Shown in pieces: positions 27,790-37,282 of a stretch of 64,000 bases of DNA. The translations under genes and the position numbers were made by a program. Each line of letters begins with the position of its first letter. Position 1 is the first letter of the stretch. Source of the DNA: Clostridium sp. AM58-1XD (lineage in GTDB: Bacteria; Bacillota; Clostridia; Lachnospirales; Lachnospiraceae); NCBI RefSeq assembly GCF_003464085.1, contig NZ_QSDR01000009.1, positions 1-64,000 on the forward strand, read 5' to 3'. Under the pieces are notes generated by a model, which saw only the letters and a list, made by a program, of their open reading frames with translations, did not search any database and was not told the DNA's origin.

Positions 27790-27801
27790 ATCATTCACCT
27801 G

Positions 27802-28440
27802 TTATCTGTCGAAATATTTTGCCAGACCTTCGAAAAAATACTGTCCCGCTACTGCTCCCTGGTCTGGTACGCCTTTGGCTTTTGCCGAAAATACCGCAGC
27901 CTTTCCGTATTTAGGAAGCATTTCTTTTGTTGCTTCCACACCTTCTTTCGCGCCGGCTGCTGCTGCAAGGATCACTGCCGCTATATTCTCTCCCATTTGA
28001 CTGGCCGCCTCAGCTTTTCTGGCTCCGGCGTCCACAGAATCCAGGATCGTGCGGTCACCAAGCTGGCATTTTCCTCGCTTTTGGATACCGCGTGCAAAAG
28101 CAGTCAAAAATTCAGCCATTTCCTTGGGGCCGATTTCTTCCTTTCCCGCCAGAGCCCTGCCGCCTTCCATGATACCGCTGGCCATCAGAGTCCCCATCGT
28201 CGAAGGGACAAGACCTGCCATCTTCATCCCCGCCTTCATCAGAGTCTTTCCGATGTTGCCAGTCTCCCCATTCTCACGGATCAGCTGCGGAAGCGCTCCA
28301 TAGCCCTTTTGCATGGTCAGGCCCAGATCACCGTCTCCCATTCTGGCATCCATCTCACAGAGCTCATCTTTCTTCTCCGCAAATAAATCAGCCACACCCT
28401 GAAAAAGCTCCGGAAGCTCATTGTAACTTATGCTGTCCAT
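27802..28440 (-). CDS. dhaL: Dihydroxyacetone kinase subunit DhaL
   Basis: A 212-aa all-helical nucleotide-binding subunit. It has the ADP/Mg motif MDARMGDGDLGLTMQKG, the ALAGK and DSVDAGARKAEAA regions and GAKEGVEATKEM, all DhaL hallmarks. DhaL binds the nucleotide and passes phosphate to substrate held by DhaK. No DhaM (PTS phosphodonor) gene is seen here, so the pair may use ATP directly or take DhaM from elsewhere. It lies between dhaK and the PfkB kinase. Confidence 0.92.
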   Translation of the reverse strand: MDSISYNELPELFQGVADLFAEKKDELCEMDARMGDGDLGLTMQKGYGALPQLIRENGETGNIGKTLMKAGMKMAGLVPSTMGTLMASGIMEGGRALAGKEEIGPKEMAEFLTAFARGIQKRGKCQLGDRTILDSVDAGARKAEAASQMGENIAAVILAAAAGAKEGVEATKEMLPKYGKAAVFSAKAKGVPDQGAVAGQYFFEGLAKYFDR

Positions 28441-28472
28441 AGTGAACGCTCTCCTTTACAAACCATTTTAAA

Positions 28473-29468
28473 CTATACCTGCGTATAAAAAGGTGTATGA
28501 ACCGGCAGATCGATCCACCTCTTCATTTCTTCATCTTCCATACGGCAGATCGTAATCGATGCACCTGCCATTTCCATACTGGTTGCATATTCTCCTACAA
28601 ATGTCCTGTAAGTTCCGATCCCTCTTTCGTCCAGCAGCTTTCTTACGCTTCCCGACAAAATATAGAGTTCTTCCTGGCTGGTAGCTCCAAGGCCGTTGAT
28701 CAGCACACAGACCTCTTCTCCGGAACCCAGCGGCATGTCGCTTAATATTTCCTCTACCGCCTCTCCTGCCAACTCATCCGCAGTCTTCACGGGGCCATTC
28801 CACACGCCTGGCTCTCCATGAATTCCCATGCCAAATGCCATCTCATCCTCTTCAAGAGTGAAGTTAGAGTGGCCGATCTCCGGAATTACACATGGCGTCA
28901 GCGCAAAGCCTACCGTACGGGTGCCTCGTTTTGCCTTTTCTGCCGCAGCCAGGACCTCATCCAGCGTTCCCATTTCCGCTGCCCTGGCACCGGCGCACTT
29001 ATACATAAAAAAGATTCCTGCCACACCGCGGCGGACACCGGCCTCTTTGTTAGAAAGCACGTCATCCGCTCCGACGATGCTGGCCGTTTGAATATCATCC
29101 ATTTCCAGCATCTCCGCAGCCATATCAAAATTCATAATGTCGCCCGTATAATTGCCGTACAGGAAGAGAATTCCCGCGCCTGCCTCTACTTCTTTCGCGA
29201 CGTTATAGATTTGTTCCGAAGACGGCGACTGGAATACACCTCCTACCCCGCAGCCATCCAGCAGGTTTTCTCCTACATAACCAAGGAATAAAGGCAGGTG
29301 TCCTGTTCCGCCGCCTGTGATAATTGCAACCTTACCAGGCTTTTTCTTTGCCGTGCAGTAGCAGCGAAGGTCATCCTCCACATATTTTACCATATCCGGA
29401 TGTGCAGCGTAAATACCCCGAAGCATATCGTCCGTATAATTTTCAGGAGCATTAATAATTTTTTTCAT
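28473..29468 (-). CDS. dhaK: Dihydroxyacetone kinase subunit DhaK
   Basis: A 331-aa protein. It starts KKIINAPENYTDDMLRGI and contains ITGGGTGHLPLFLGYVG, YGNYTGDIMNFD and GMGIHGEPGVW. The His of the last motif forms the covalent link to the keto substrate. The family binds dihydroxyacetone, and some members bind erythrulose or other short ketoses. The ATG at 29468 follows AAGGAGG; the frame extends to 29510 without a better site. It is preceded by the class II aldolase gene at 12 bases, which hints that the kinase acts on a product of the same pathway. Confidence 0.93.
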   Translation of the reverse strand: MKKIINAPENYTDDMLRGIYAAHPDMVKYVEDDLRCYCTAKKKPGKVAIITGGGTGHLPLFLGYVGENLLDGCGVGGVFQSPSSEQIYNVAKEVEAGAGILFLYGNYTGDIMNFDMAAEMLEMDDIQTASIVGADDVLSNKEAGVRRGVAGIFFMYKCAGARAAEMGTLDEVLAAAEKAKRGTRTVGFALTPCVIPEIGHSNFTLEEDEMAFGMGIHGEPGVWNGPVKTADELAGEAVEEILSDMPLGSGEEVCVLINGLGATSQEELYILSGSVRKLLDERGIGTYRTFVGEYATSMEMAGASITICRMEDEEMKRWIDLPVHTPFYTQV

Positions 29469-29479
29469 AAATATCCTCC

Positions 29480-30133
29480 TTAAAGAATGATTTCCTTCGG
29501 ATAAGCCCATTTCTGCAGTTCTTCAACAGGCAGGGCTTGCGGCTCTGCTCCATTTCCTGCCGCAAGTGTAATATAATACATCTCTGCGATTTCTTCTACA
29601 TACTGTGCTTTCAGGAATGCTCCGTCCATCGTCCCATCAGCAGCAATCGCGCCATGGCTTTCCATCAGACAGCAGTCATATTCTTTCATCACCGCAGCTA
29701 CTTTCTCCGCTAAATCCACCGTACCGGCCCGCCCGTAAGGAGCCACGGGAACTGTTCCCGTTGCCCCTAAATATGCACACTCATATACAATCGGCGGGAT
29801 CGGCTTATTCATAATGGCAAATGCCGTGGAATAGCAGGCATGGGTATGTACGATTGCCCGCAGGTCTGTTCGTTCTTTATAGATGTACAGATGCATCATC
29901 GCCTCGCTGGAAGGCTTTACATCCGCACTGCGTTCAATCACTTTCCCGTCCAGATCCATAACACAGATGTGTTCTGCGGCCAGCACTTCCCGTGCCACGC
30001 CACTTGGTGTAATGACAACATAGCCTGTATCCGGGTCATAAATGCTGAAATTTCCGGATTTGTGCTTGCACATGCCAAGACGGTCCGCTTCTTTTGCCGC
30101 TGCAACTACTTTTTCTTTTAATAATTCAAGCAT
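29480..30133 (-). CDS. Class II aldolase (fuculose-/ribulose-phosphate aldolase family)
   Basis: A 217-aa zinc aldolase. Zinc ligands are in AIVHTHACYSTAFA and LMESHGAI, and the phosphate/catalytic region is VITPSGV with KPSSEAMMH. This fits L-fuculose-1-phosphate aldolase and the Ald2/DrdA enzymes of the DHAP shunt. They split 5-methylthioribulose-1-phosphate or 5-deoxyribulose-1-phosphate to DHAP and an aldehyde. MtnB dehydratase shares the fold, but no MtnC/D/E partners are nearby. It sits among the kinase, isomerase and mutarotase genes. Assignment to the family is firm, the substrate inferred from context. Confidence 0.9.
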   Translation of the reverse strand: MLELLKEKVVAAAKEADRLGMCKHKSGNFSIYDPDTGYVVITPSGVAREVLAAEHICVMDLDGKVIERSADVKPSSEAMMHLYIYKERTDLRAIVHTHACYSTAFAIMNKPIPPIVYECAYLGATGTVPVAPYGRAGTVDLAEKVAAVMKEYDCCLMESHGAIAADGTMDGAFLKAQYVEEIAEMYYITLAAGNGAEPQALPVEELQKWAYPKEIIL

Positions 30134-30160
30134 AGTTCATACCTCCAGATCGTTCTGCTC

Positions 30161-30604
30161 TCACAGGCAGCCCTTTTGTATGATGATACACGCATAAAGT
30201 GCCGTTTCCGAGGTAGATACGACTGCATAAGCTTTTTTGGCCACGTCGTAAAAGGAAAAACGATCCGTAAAACCAACTGCATCTGCACCACGCTCATCAT
30301 ATTTTGCCACAATATCTTTAAACTCATCCCATACGGGACACTCCAGGTCACGATGCATCTCCATCTTATCCATAATTGTAACCGGCTTTTCTACAAATCC
30401 GTCCAGAGGAAACAGCTGCAGAATCGCGTCTAGCATCTCGGTTACGCGGTGACCGTCGCAGCGGATATTGATATGGTGATCCGCGGCGGCAATCGAAGCC
30501 GCAGGAAAGTTGCCGTCTCCAATGACCAGTGTGTCTCCATGCCCCATCTCATGCAGCACTTTTAAAAGTTCAGGGGAAATGACTGCAGGCACTCCCTTCA
30601 ACAT
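30161..30604 (-). CDS. RbsD/FucU-family sugar mutarotase
   Basis: A 147-aa protein that starts LKGVPAVISPELLKVLHEMGH in outline, then GDGNFPAAS, the FucU signature with catalytic His and Asp. It contains RFSFYDVAKKAYAVVSTSE. It interconverts sugar anomers or ring forms, supplying the right form to a kinase. It starts 5 bases after mtnA. A mutarotase fits a route that begins with a free imported 5-modified ribose. Confidence 0.9.
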   Translation of the reverse strand: MLKGVPAVISPELLKVLHEMGHGDTLVIGDGNFPAASIAAADHHINIRCDGHRVTEMLDAILQLFPLDGFVEKPVTIMDKMEMHRDLECPVWDEFKDIVAKYDERGADAVGFTDRFSFYDVAKKAYAVVSTSETALYACIIIQKGCL

Positions 30605-30608
30605 ATGA

Positions 30609-31709
30609 TCACCTCCCTATTCCAAGAGCTTCAAACGCTTTGTCAAACGGTGCGTGACACATGCCTTTCTCCGTAATAATACCTGTAATCAGAGAATGAT
30701 CAGTCACATCAAATGCGGGGTTGAATACATTGATGCCTTCCGGAGCCATGCGCTCTTTATACCACATTTCCGTCACTTCATCCGGATTGCGCATCTCAAT
30801 CGGAATCTGATCGCCGGTAGGTGTTTCCAGATCGATGGTAGAACTCGGAGCACATACATAGAATGGAATTCCATAATGTTTCGCCAGAATCGCTACACCA
30901 CTTGTTCCAATCTTATTCGCTGCATCTCCGTTCTTAGCAACACGGTCACAGCCTACGAATATAATGTCAATCTTCCCTGACTTCATTAAAATAGAGGCCA
31001 TATTGTCGCACTGCAGAGTGGTTGTAATTCCTGCATTATACAGCTCGAAGGAAGTCAAACGCGCTCCCTGCAGAAGCGGCCTTGTCTCGTCACAGTAGAC
31101 GTGCATCGCTGTTCCCGGCCAGCCTTTCTCAAGGGCAATATACATGGGGGCCGTTGCAGTGCCGTACTTTGCGGTAGCCAGCGTACCGGCGTTGCAATGA
31201 GTCAGGATTCCAATCTCTTTTCCGTCCTTTTTCAGTTCCTCTAACAGCCCAAATCCAATTTCTCCTATGCTGCGGCTGATCTGGACATCCTCCTCACGGA
31301 TTTTCTCCGCCTCGTCAAACAGAATCTCCTTGATTCTGTCAACCGGCTGATCTTTATTGGCCGATACCGTATGATCCATGCGGTTCAGAGCCCAGAACAG
31401 ATTGACTGCCGTCGGCCTGGAAGATGCCAGATAGTCCTTCAGTTCTTTAAACTCTGCATAAAATCCGTCATACTGATCTGCCTGGATACGGAAAGCCAGC
31501 AGGGCGATTCCATAGGCCGCCGCCGCGCCGATGGCCGGCGCTCCTCTGACCCTTAATTTCTTAATTGCTTCCCAGATTTCTTCTTTCGTGCTGATATTGA
31601 TTCTCTTTATGGTGCCGGGGAGAAGCGTCTGGTCAATAATATCCAGTGCACTTTTATCCTCTTTCATCCGGACAGTAATCACTTCATCAAAAAATTCGTC
31701 TACAGTCAT
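30609..31709 (-). CDS. mtnA: S-methyl-5-thioribose-1-phosphate isomerase family (MtnA/DrdI)
   Basis: A 366-aa isomerase of the eIF2B-like fold. Motifs are KKLRVRGAPAIGAAAAYG, LTHCNAGTLATAKYGTA with the catalytic Cys, and FVGCDRVAKNGDAANKIGT with the catalytic Asp. It converts 5-methylthioribose-1-phosphate (or 5-deoxyribose-1-phosphate) to the ribulose form. It stands between the MtnK-like kinase and the mutarotase. Without MtnBCD/W the pathway cannot be the full methionine salvage cycle as seen here. Confidence 0.95.
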   Translation of the reverse strand: MTVDEFFDEVITVRMKEDKSALDIIDQTLLPGTIKRINISTKEEIWEAIKKLRVRGAPAIGAAAAYGIALLAFRIQADQYDGFYAEFKELKDYLASSRPTAVNLFWALNRMDHTVSANKDQPVDRIKEILFDEAEKIREEDVQISRSIGEIGFGLLEELKKDGKEIGILTHCNAGTLATAKYGTATAPMYIALEKGWPGTAMHVYCDETRPLLQGARLTSFELYNAGITTTLQCDNMASILMKSGKIDIIFVGCDRVAKNGDAANKIGTSGVAILAKHYGIPFYVCAPSSTIDLETPTGDQIPIEMRNPDEVTEMWYKERMAPEGINVFNPAFDVTDHSLITGIITEKGMCHAPFDKAFEALGIGR

Positions 31710-31732
31710 GGCTTTCGCCTCCTTCTATTCTA

Positions 31733-32956
31733 TCAAATGGTCGCCTGTGCTGCTTCCTTCGCTCTCTTCACTGCTGCCACATAATCTGCACCCGTCCGGA
31801 AGGAACTCTGATTCATGATATAATCCTTTCCTGCGAAGATATTGATTCTCTCTGCAAGAAGGCGTTTTTTCTCATCTGCGATTGTAGTCACGTCCACGAC
31901 GTTTGCCATGCCTACGGTTCTGCGGTGCAACTCTGTTCCTGCATATCCGGCCGTATCTCTCAGAATGCCGTCCAGATACCATTCCTTGAATCCCGGCACC
32001 TTAGCCATCGGTTCCTTTACTGCCTCATCATACTTTTTATTGAACTTTTCAACGAAGAGATCTACCGTCTGCTCGATGGTATCGAGAATCCAGCCGCAGA
32101 ACGGCTCATCATCCGTGGAAAGGCCGTGATCATACGCAAAAATCAGGTTTGCGATAACGTTGCCAATATCATATCCCATCGGTGCGTATGTGCCAAATTC
32201 AGAGTCAAACACCTTGGTAGCGTCCTGGCGGATAAAGATGGAGCCTGTATGTAAATCTCCCTGCATCAGAGCCTGGGCGTCCGTCATAAACTTGAATTTC
32301 AGCTTCGCCACTTCCAAATGCAGCGCCTCATCCTCATAAAGTTCCTTTTTCACAAAATCAGCGTTCGGTTCATATACATTGTTTCTTTTATTCAAGTCGT
32401 TATACGGCTCCATCAGAACCAGTTTTTCCGTAATATCGCAGAGGTCAGGAGAGATAAATTTCTTTACCAGTTCTTTTTTCTCCTTATGATCCATAACGAC
32501 GTCACTGCTTAAAAGCAGCGTGTTAACCATAAATGTGGAAATATCATCTGCAAACCGCGGGAAGGTTTCATGTCTCATCATCGCATCGCGCATGACGGCA
32601 TAGTCGGAGCAGTCTTCCATTCCACAGGCACACATAATGGTGTCGAAGAAATAGATACGCGGCACCATTCCCGGCGCAAACTGATCTTCCAGCATAATGA
32701 TTTCGGATTCCAGGCGGTTTCTGTCCCTGGACGGCTTCATATCCTTGGAAATTCTCGCCTCTGTTCCTGCCTGTTTAATATAGATGGAATGTCCTTTTCC
32801 GTCCCATACCTGATACACATAGTTTAGATTTCCGTGGGAACTAGGCACGAGCGCCTCCATGGAATCACGGTCCCACGGGATCTCCGTCGCTTTTTCCAGC
32901 GTATACTCAATAACATCGTTTACATCCATCTGAAAATAATGATCAAATCTTGACAT
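31733..32956 (-). CDS. mtnK: S-methyl-5-thioribose kinase family (MtnK)
   Basis: A 407-aa kinase of the protein-kinase-like (APH) fold. The catalytic loop is MQGDLHTGSIF, the metal loop is DSEFGTYAPMGYDIGN, and the N-terminal glycine-rich region is SSHGNLNYVYQVWD. It phosphorylates the 1-OH of 5-methylthioribose, and close relatives act on 5-deoxyribose. It is the first enzyme gene after the transporter genes and 23 bases before mtnA. The family is clear; which 5-modified ribose it uses is open. Confidence 0.94.
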   Translation of the reverse strand: MSRFDHYFQMDVNDVIEYTLEKATEIPWDRDSMEALVPSSHGNLNYVYQVWDGKGHSIYIKQAGTEARISKDMKPSRDRNRLESEIIMLEDQFAPGMVPRIYFFDTIMCACGMEDCSDYAVMRDAMMRHETFPRFADDISTFMVNTLLLSSDVVMDHKEKKELVKKFISPDLCDITEKLVLMEPYNDLNKRNNVYEPNADFVKKELYEDEALHLEVAKLKFKFMTDAQALMQGDLHTGSIFIRQDATKVFDSEFGTYAPMGYDIGNVIANLIFAYDHGLSTDDEPFCGWILDTIEQTVDLFVEKFNKKYDEAVKEPMAKVPGFKEWYLDGILRDTAGYAGTELHRRTVGMANVVDVTTIADEKKRLLAERINIFAGKDYIMNQSSFRTGADYVAAVKRAKEAAQATI

Positions 32957-32978
32957 TTCTTCTATTCCTCCTGAACTC

Positions 32979-33955
32979 TTAGTTTTCTTTCTTAGATGCG
33001 TATGCTGCGATCAGGCAAGCGCCAGAACCGCGCCTTTTACTGCCGGCAGAACATAGAATGGAACTGCACAGATCGTAAGTCCGTTCTCCAGTGTGGATAC
33101 CAGCATAGCGCCGATCATTGTCCCCAGCGCGTTAGGTTTTTCCGCACCGCCTACGGTACGTCCAACGAAAACAGCGGCCAGAGAAGGCATCAGGTAGTTG
33201 TCACAACACATAACCTGTGCGGAGCTGCCTCTGGATGCGACCAGAATACCGCCTATTGCAATAAATACAGCCGTAATCATACCGGCAAGATAACGATATT
33301 TCTTTACATCAATACCGGAAAGCCTTGCCGCTTCCTTATTTCCACCCATCGCATAGAGATAACGTCCGTGTTTTGTAAAATTCAGAAACAGATATGCTGC
33401 AAACACACAACCCAGCATAATAATGATAATCCACGGCGCACGTCCGATTGCTGAAAATGATTCTGAAAGAGCGGTGCGGGCAGGTGCTGCTCCCCAAGAA
33501 GTCTTCATTCCTGTAGATACGGCGCCTCCGCCTATGTACCACTGGCCGATTCCCTGATGGACAAACATCAGAGCACATGTTGCGAGCATATCCGGAATCT
33601 TGCAGACAAGAATCAGGAACATGGTGAGCTGATACATGACCAGCGTTACCAGAATACAAATAATAATTGACATGCCTAATGACTGTCCAAGCCAAAGATA
33701 AGCAGACACAAATACGTATGCCGAACAGCTGGCCAGCGTACCGGCAGACATGTCAAATCCGTCAGGAGCCATGGTGATGGTCGCTGCGATTCCAAATACC
33801 GTATTGATAGCCATCGCCCTGAGTATGTTGACCATATTGCTCCCTGACATAAAGGAGCCGCCCTTGATCGCCGTAAATGATACAAAGCAAACCAGCAGTG
33901 CCAGGACTGCGGCCCAATCCACTAAAAATTTTTTAACACTTGTACGACTTTTCAT
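32979..33955 (-). pseudogene. Ribose-type ABC transporter permease (3' frameshift)
   Basis: An RbsC-like permease of about 325 aa with eight to nine helices, including NTVFGIAATITMAPDGFD and GGNKEAARLSGIDVKKYRY. One C seems lost near 33014 (GCCCTG read as GCCTG). As read, the frame stops after VKGAVLALA; restored, it continues LIAAYASKKEN to a stop at 32979. Only the last dozen residues are affected, so even as written the protein would be nearly full length (33011-33955). It imports the operon's sugar with the ATPase encoded next upstream. Confidence 0.88.
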
Positions 33956-33975
33956 AGCTACAGCATTCCTCCAGT

Positions 33976-35514
33976 CTATAAATTCGGTTTTTTATTTTTT
34001 TCTCCACCGACAGAGTAGTACATGATTTCATCTTCTGTGGCTTTTTCAGTTTCCAGTTCTGCCATTACCTCTCCGTTATACATCACGTACATGCGGTCCG
34101 TCAGAGACAGCAGTTCTGAGTTCTCACAGGAAGCGTAAATAACACAATTGCCCTTTTTGGCAATTTCATTAATCAAATGAAAAATATCCTGTTTTGCGCC
34201 TACATCGACTCCTTTTGTAGGCTCATCAAAAATATAAACATCACAGTCTGCTGCCAGCCACTTTCCTACAGCCACCTTCTGCTGGTTCCCGCCGGAAAGA
34301 TTTTTGACCTGCTGCCTTACCGTAGGTGTTGAAATTCCCAAGTCCTTTACGAATTTTTCTGCGTTCTTAACGACCTGCCGTCTGCGGATGAACGATCCTG
34401 TGCAGAATTTTGAAAGGCACGCCGCCGATAAATTAAAGCTGACGCTTTCATTTACAAGAACGCCTTCTTTACGCCGTTCCTCCGGTACCAGAGCCATGCG
34501 GTATTTCACCGCGCCGGAAGGATTGGATATTTTAAGTTCCTTGTCATTCAGTATTATTTTTCCGCCTGTCTTCTTATATGCGCCAAAGAGCGTCTTACAG
34601 AGCTCCGATTTTCCTGCGCCGACCAGGCCGGCTATGCCTACTACCTCGCCTCTTCTTACATGAATCGAAACATCCTTCACTTTTCCATCCGCACCGGACA
34701 GATGTTCTGTCTTAAACAGCGTATCTCCGATTTGGCACGCTTCCTTTGGAAAGTTTTCTTCGAAGGAACGTCCGAGCATCTTTTCCACGATTTCCCTGGT
34801 AGTCGTCTGCTTCGTAATCGGCGTGTTGTCAATCAGCTGACCGTTACGCATGACCGTATAGTTCTCGCAGATATCCAGAATTTCATTTAAACGGTGGGAT
34901 ATGAACAGGATGGCGATATTTTCCGTCTCGTGCAGGTGCCGTACAACCCGGAACAACTCTTCCGTCTCGGTATTGCTGAGAGGCGCTGTCGGTTCATCCA
35001 GAATCAGAAAGCTGCACTGTGACTGTATGGCTTTGGCGATCAGCACCATCTGTTTCTGTGCCAGAGACAGATTCTGTACCAGCTCACGCTCGTCAACCTG
35101 ATCCCGTCCGATATGCAGTCTGTCTAATGCTGCACGCCCCTGCTTATATGCATTTTTCCAATTTACGATATAGCCGCTCTTACCCATGACCATATCGTTC
35201 TGGACAATATTCTCTGCTACCGATAACGTAGGATACAGTGCCGTATCCACTTCCTGATAAACAATCTGAACCCCCAGTTTTTTGGCATCCACCGGCGTCC
35301 GGACTTCCACTTTACTGCCATTGAGCAGCACCTCTCCGGTATAGGTAGGATTGGCGCCCGCCAATACCTTCATTAATGTTGATTTTCCTGCGCCGTTGGC
35401 TCCAACGACTGCACGAATCTCGCCGGTTGATACTTCAAAATTGATGTCGTCAAGCGCCTTGACACCGGGGAATTCAATGGAAACATGTTTCGTTTCAAGC
35501 TTTATTCTATCCAT
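33976..35514 (-). CDS. Ribose-type sugar ABC ATPase (two ABC domains)
   Basis: A 512-aa ATPase like RbsA/MglA. The first domain has Walker A GANGAGKST and Walker B FLILDEPTAPLS, with a divergent signature (LSLAQKQM). The second has an altered Walker A GLVGAGKSE, signature LSGGNQQK and FDEPTKGVD. This asymmetry is normal in the family. It is 20 bases upstream of the permease gene. Between it and the binding-protein gene lies a hairpin at 35592-35614. Confidence 0.95.
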   Translation of the reverse strand: MDRIKLETKHVSIEFPGVKALDDINFEVSTGEIRAVVGANGAGKSTLMKVLAGANPTYTGEVLLNGSKVEVRTPVDAKKLGVQIVYQEVDTALYPTLSVAENIVQNDMVMGKSGYIVNWKNAYKQGRAALDRLHIGRDQVDERELVQNLSLAQKQMVLIAKAIQSQCSFLILDEPTAPLSNTETEELFRVVRHLHETENIAILFISHRLNEILDICENYTVMRNGQLIDNTPITKQTTTREIVEKMLGRSFEENFPKEACQIGDTLFKTEHLSGADGKVKDVSIHVRRGEVVGIAGLVGAGKSELCKTLFGAYKKTGGKIILNDKELKISNPSGAVKYRMALVPEERRKEGVLVNESVSFNLSAACLSKFCTGSFIRRRQVVKNAEKFVKDLGISTPTVRQQVKNLSGGNQQKVAVGKWLAADCDVYIFDEPTKGVDVGAKQDIFHLINEIAKKGNCVIYASCENSELLSLTDRMYVMYNGEVMAELETEKATEDEIMYYSVGGEKNKKPNL

Positions 35515-35591
35515 GGAGTCCCTCTTTTCCGTGATAAAATCTATAAGATGATTGCTCCTTGCGGAGCGTTTTATTCTAATTGAATAGAAGA

Positions 35592-35614
35592 AGCGCCGGG
35601 CAAAACCCGGCGCT
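35592..35614 (-). terminator. Hairpin after the binding-protein gene
   Basis: AGCGCCGGGTTTTGCCCGGC plus GCT forms a GC-rich 9-bp stem followed on the minus strand by TTCTTCTATTC. It probably reduces read-through or protects the binding-protein mRNA, giving more binding protein than the rest of the operon. Confidence 0.6.
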
Positions 35615-35679
35615 TTCCTTCAAAAAACGATTGCCTGTGGTTTTGTGTTCAAAAGCGAACCTCGTTTTAAGCAGTCAGC

Positions 35680-36917
35680 TTATTTGTGAATCAAATCCTT
35701 TGGCATCCAGTCTGCTTCAGACAGATAATCAAGATTTCCGTATGTTTCTCCTGCGATAGTACCTAAATTCTCTACTGTAGAATCTTCCTTGAGCGCGTCA
35801 GCCTTAATTGCGGTACCTGGAACCTCGACTACGTCCACACCGCTCTTCTGGGTTGCCGGATCATAAATCTTGTCGTACTGGTCTGCAAGCTGCAGCATCA
35901 GGATACGCATTCCGATCTCGCCGTTCATGGTCCAGTCAGTTGTACCTGCCGCACTCCAGATGTCAGGACGGGTCAGCATGTTTGTTACGTCAACAGGATC
36001 GATATCAACAGACGCCATCGGCAGTGCGTCGCCGTTCTTGCCGTTGAAGTTGTCGTTCTCAATAATAGCGTTGTATACGCCCTGGCCATACATATCGTAA
36101 TAAGCGATAATTCCATCCACATCTTCACGCTTTACGCCCTGCAGATAAGCAGCCGTAACTGTGTTTGCAGAATCAACGGAATCCTGAAGCGGCTGTACCT
36201 CGCCTACTGTCTTAATCTTTCCTGCTTCTTCATATTCTTTCCAGCCTACTTCACGGCGGTCAAACGGGCTGTTGTAGTTCGGTCCTCTCCAAACCTTAAT
36301 CAGGCGGACGCCTTCACCGTATTCTTCGATCATCTGGTCGAGAAGAACGGTTACAAGGGATTTATCCTGCTGGAACATCTGTGTAACGCCAGGAAGTTTC
36401 TGATACTCGCCGTCCGCATAGAACTGTGTATCAAATGTAACGATCTTCAGATCCGGATACTGCTCTGTGATTTCCTTCAGGATACATAAGAGCCGTCCTG
36501 GTTGCCATGGCTGACGAGCAAGCCGTCATAACCTGCCGACGCACATGTACGGATCGTATCCTGCCACTTGTTAGAATCGCCGTCACAGAAGAAGAAATCA
36601 AATTTAACATCCAGTGCTTCACAAAGTTCTGCACAGGAATCTTTCCACATCTGGAAAATAGTTGCTGACGGCAGCTGCATGATATACGCTACCTTCTTGC
36701 CTGCTACCGGGTTCTCTGCTGCTGCCGCATTATCCTTTTCACCAGCAGCCTCTGCCTTGGTCTCTTCTGCTTTCGATTCTGCAGCCTTAGTCTCTTCTGC
36801 CTTGGTCTCAGCAGCCGTCGTACTTCCTGAACCTCCTGATCCGCCGCATCCTGCCAGCAATGATGCTGTCATAGCTACCGCTGCCATCACACTGACCACT
36901 TTTTTCATTTTTCTCAT
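35680..36917 (-). pseudogene. Ribose-type sugar-binding lipoprotein (frameshifted)
   Basis: A periplasmic-binding-fold lipoprotein of about 412 aa. The lipobox LLAGC is followed by an Ala/Glu/Lys/Thr-rich linker (residues 28-75). The first lobe begins GKKVAYIMQLPSATIFQMW. The frame 36477-36917 stops after GNQDGSYVS. One C is missing near 36482 (TCCCTG read as TCCTG), and the next frame continues LKEITEQYPDLKIVTFDTQ to the end at 35680. The ATG follows AGGAGG. It is the first gene of the operon, controlled by the LacI operators upstream. Confidence 0.87.
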
Positions 36918-36947
36918 CTACCTTTTCCTCCTTGTTTATTTATTTTT

Positions 36948-36960
36948 TGTTTATTAAACA
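36948..36960. promoter_or_regulatory. LacI-family operator O1
   Basis: TGTTTATTAAACA is a perfect 13-bp odd palindrome, about 30 bases before the binding-protein start and downstream of its promoter. An identical copy lies at 37132-37144. Confidence 0.75.
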
Positions 36961-36992
36961 TCATTAACTTCGCCCTGTCTGCGTTTAACTAA

Positions 36993-37021
36993 ATATTACA
37001 ACCTTTTTTTGAAAATGTCAA
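36993..37021 (-). promoter_or_regulatory. Promoter of the sugar operon
   Basis: On the minus strand TTGACA (37021-37016) and TAATAT (36998-36993) are 17 bases apart. Start is expected near 36986, and operator O1 lies just downstream. This belongs to the 365-base gap 36918-37282, which holds both divergent promoters and both operators. Confidence 0.75.
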
Positions 37022-37131
37022 TGTTTTTTCATCAATTTTACTATTAATCATATTACAAATCTGTTTTTATTATGCATTTTATATATACAATTTCGAATTC
37101 TTTTTAGAGGAAATCGTTTTTTGCCGCATTT

Positions 37132-37144
37132 TGTTTATTAAACA
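37132..37144. promoter_or_regulatory. LacI-family operator O2
   Basis: A second exact TGTTTATTAAACA, centred 184 bases from O1 and about 22 bases upstream of the regulator's -35 box. The pair could support DNA looping and autoregulation. Confidence 0.7.
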
Positions 37145-37165
37145 TATGTTTTCGACAGTAAAAAG

Positions 37166-37194
37166 TTGACTCTGATTTTTGTCTGTGCTATACT
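37166..37194 (+). promoter_or_regulatory. Promoter of the LacI-family gene
   Basis: TTGACT (37166-37171) and TATACT (37189-37194) are 17 bases apart. Confidence 0.7.
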
Positions 37195-37282
37195 TTTTAT
37201 ATCGTATGATTAGTAAAATATCAGGATTGTTTAAGGGCGTTTAAGATGTCCGTTTTTACAATCCGGAAATCGGAGGAGCTGT

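Noticed and set aside
29480..30133. MtnB dehydratase instead of aldolase
   Set aside because: The sequence has FucA/AraD-like motifs, and no later methionine salvage genes are nearby.
35560..35614. Further copy of the TCCATAGCGGAGCG element
   Set aside because: Only GCGGAGCGTTTT matches and the rest does not align.
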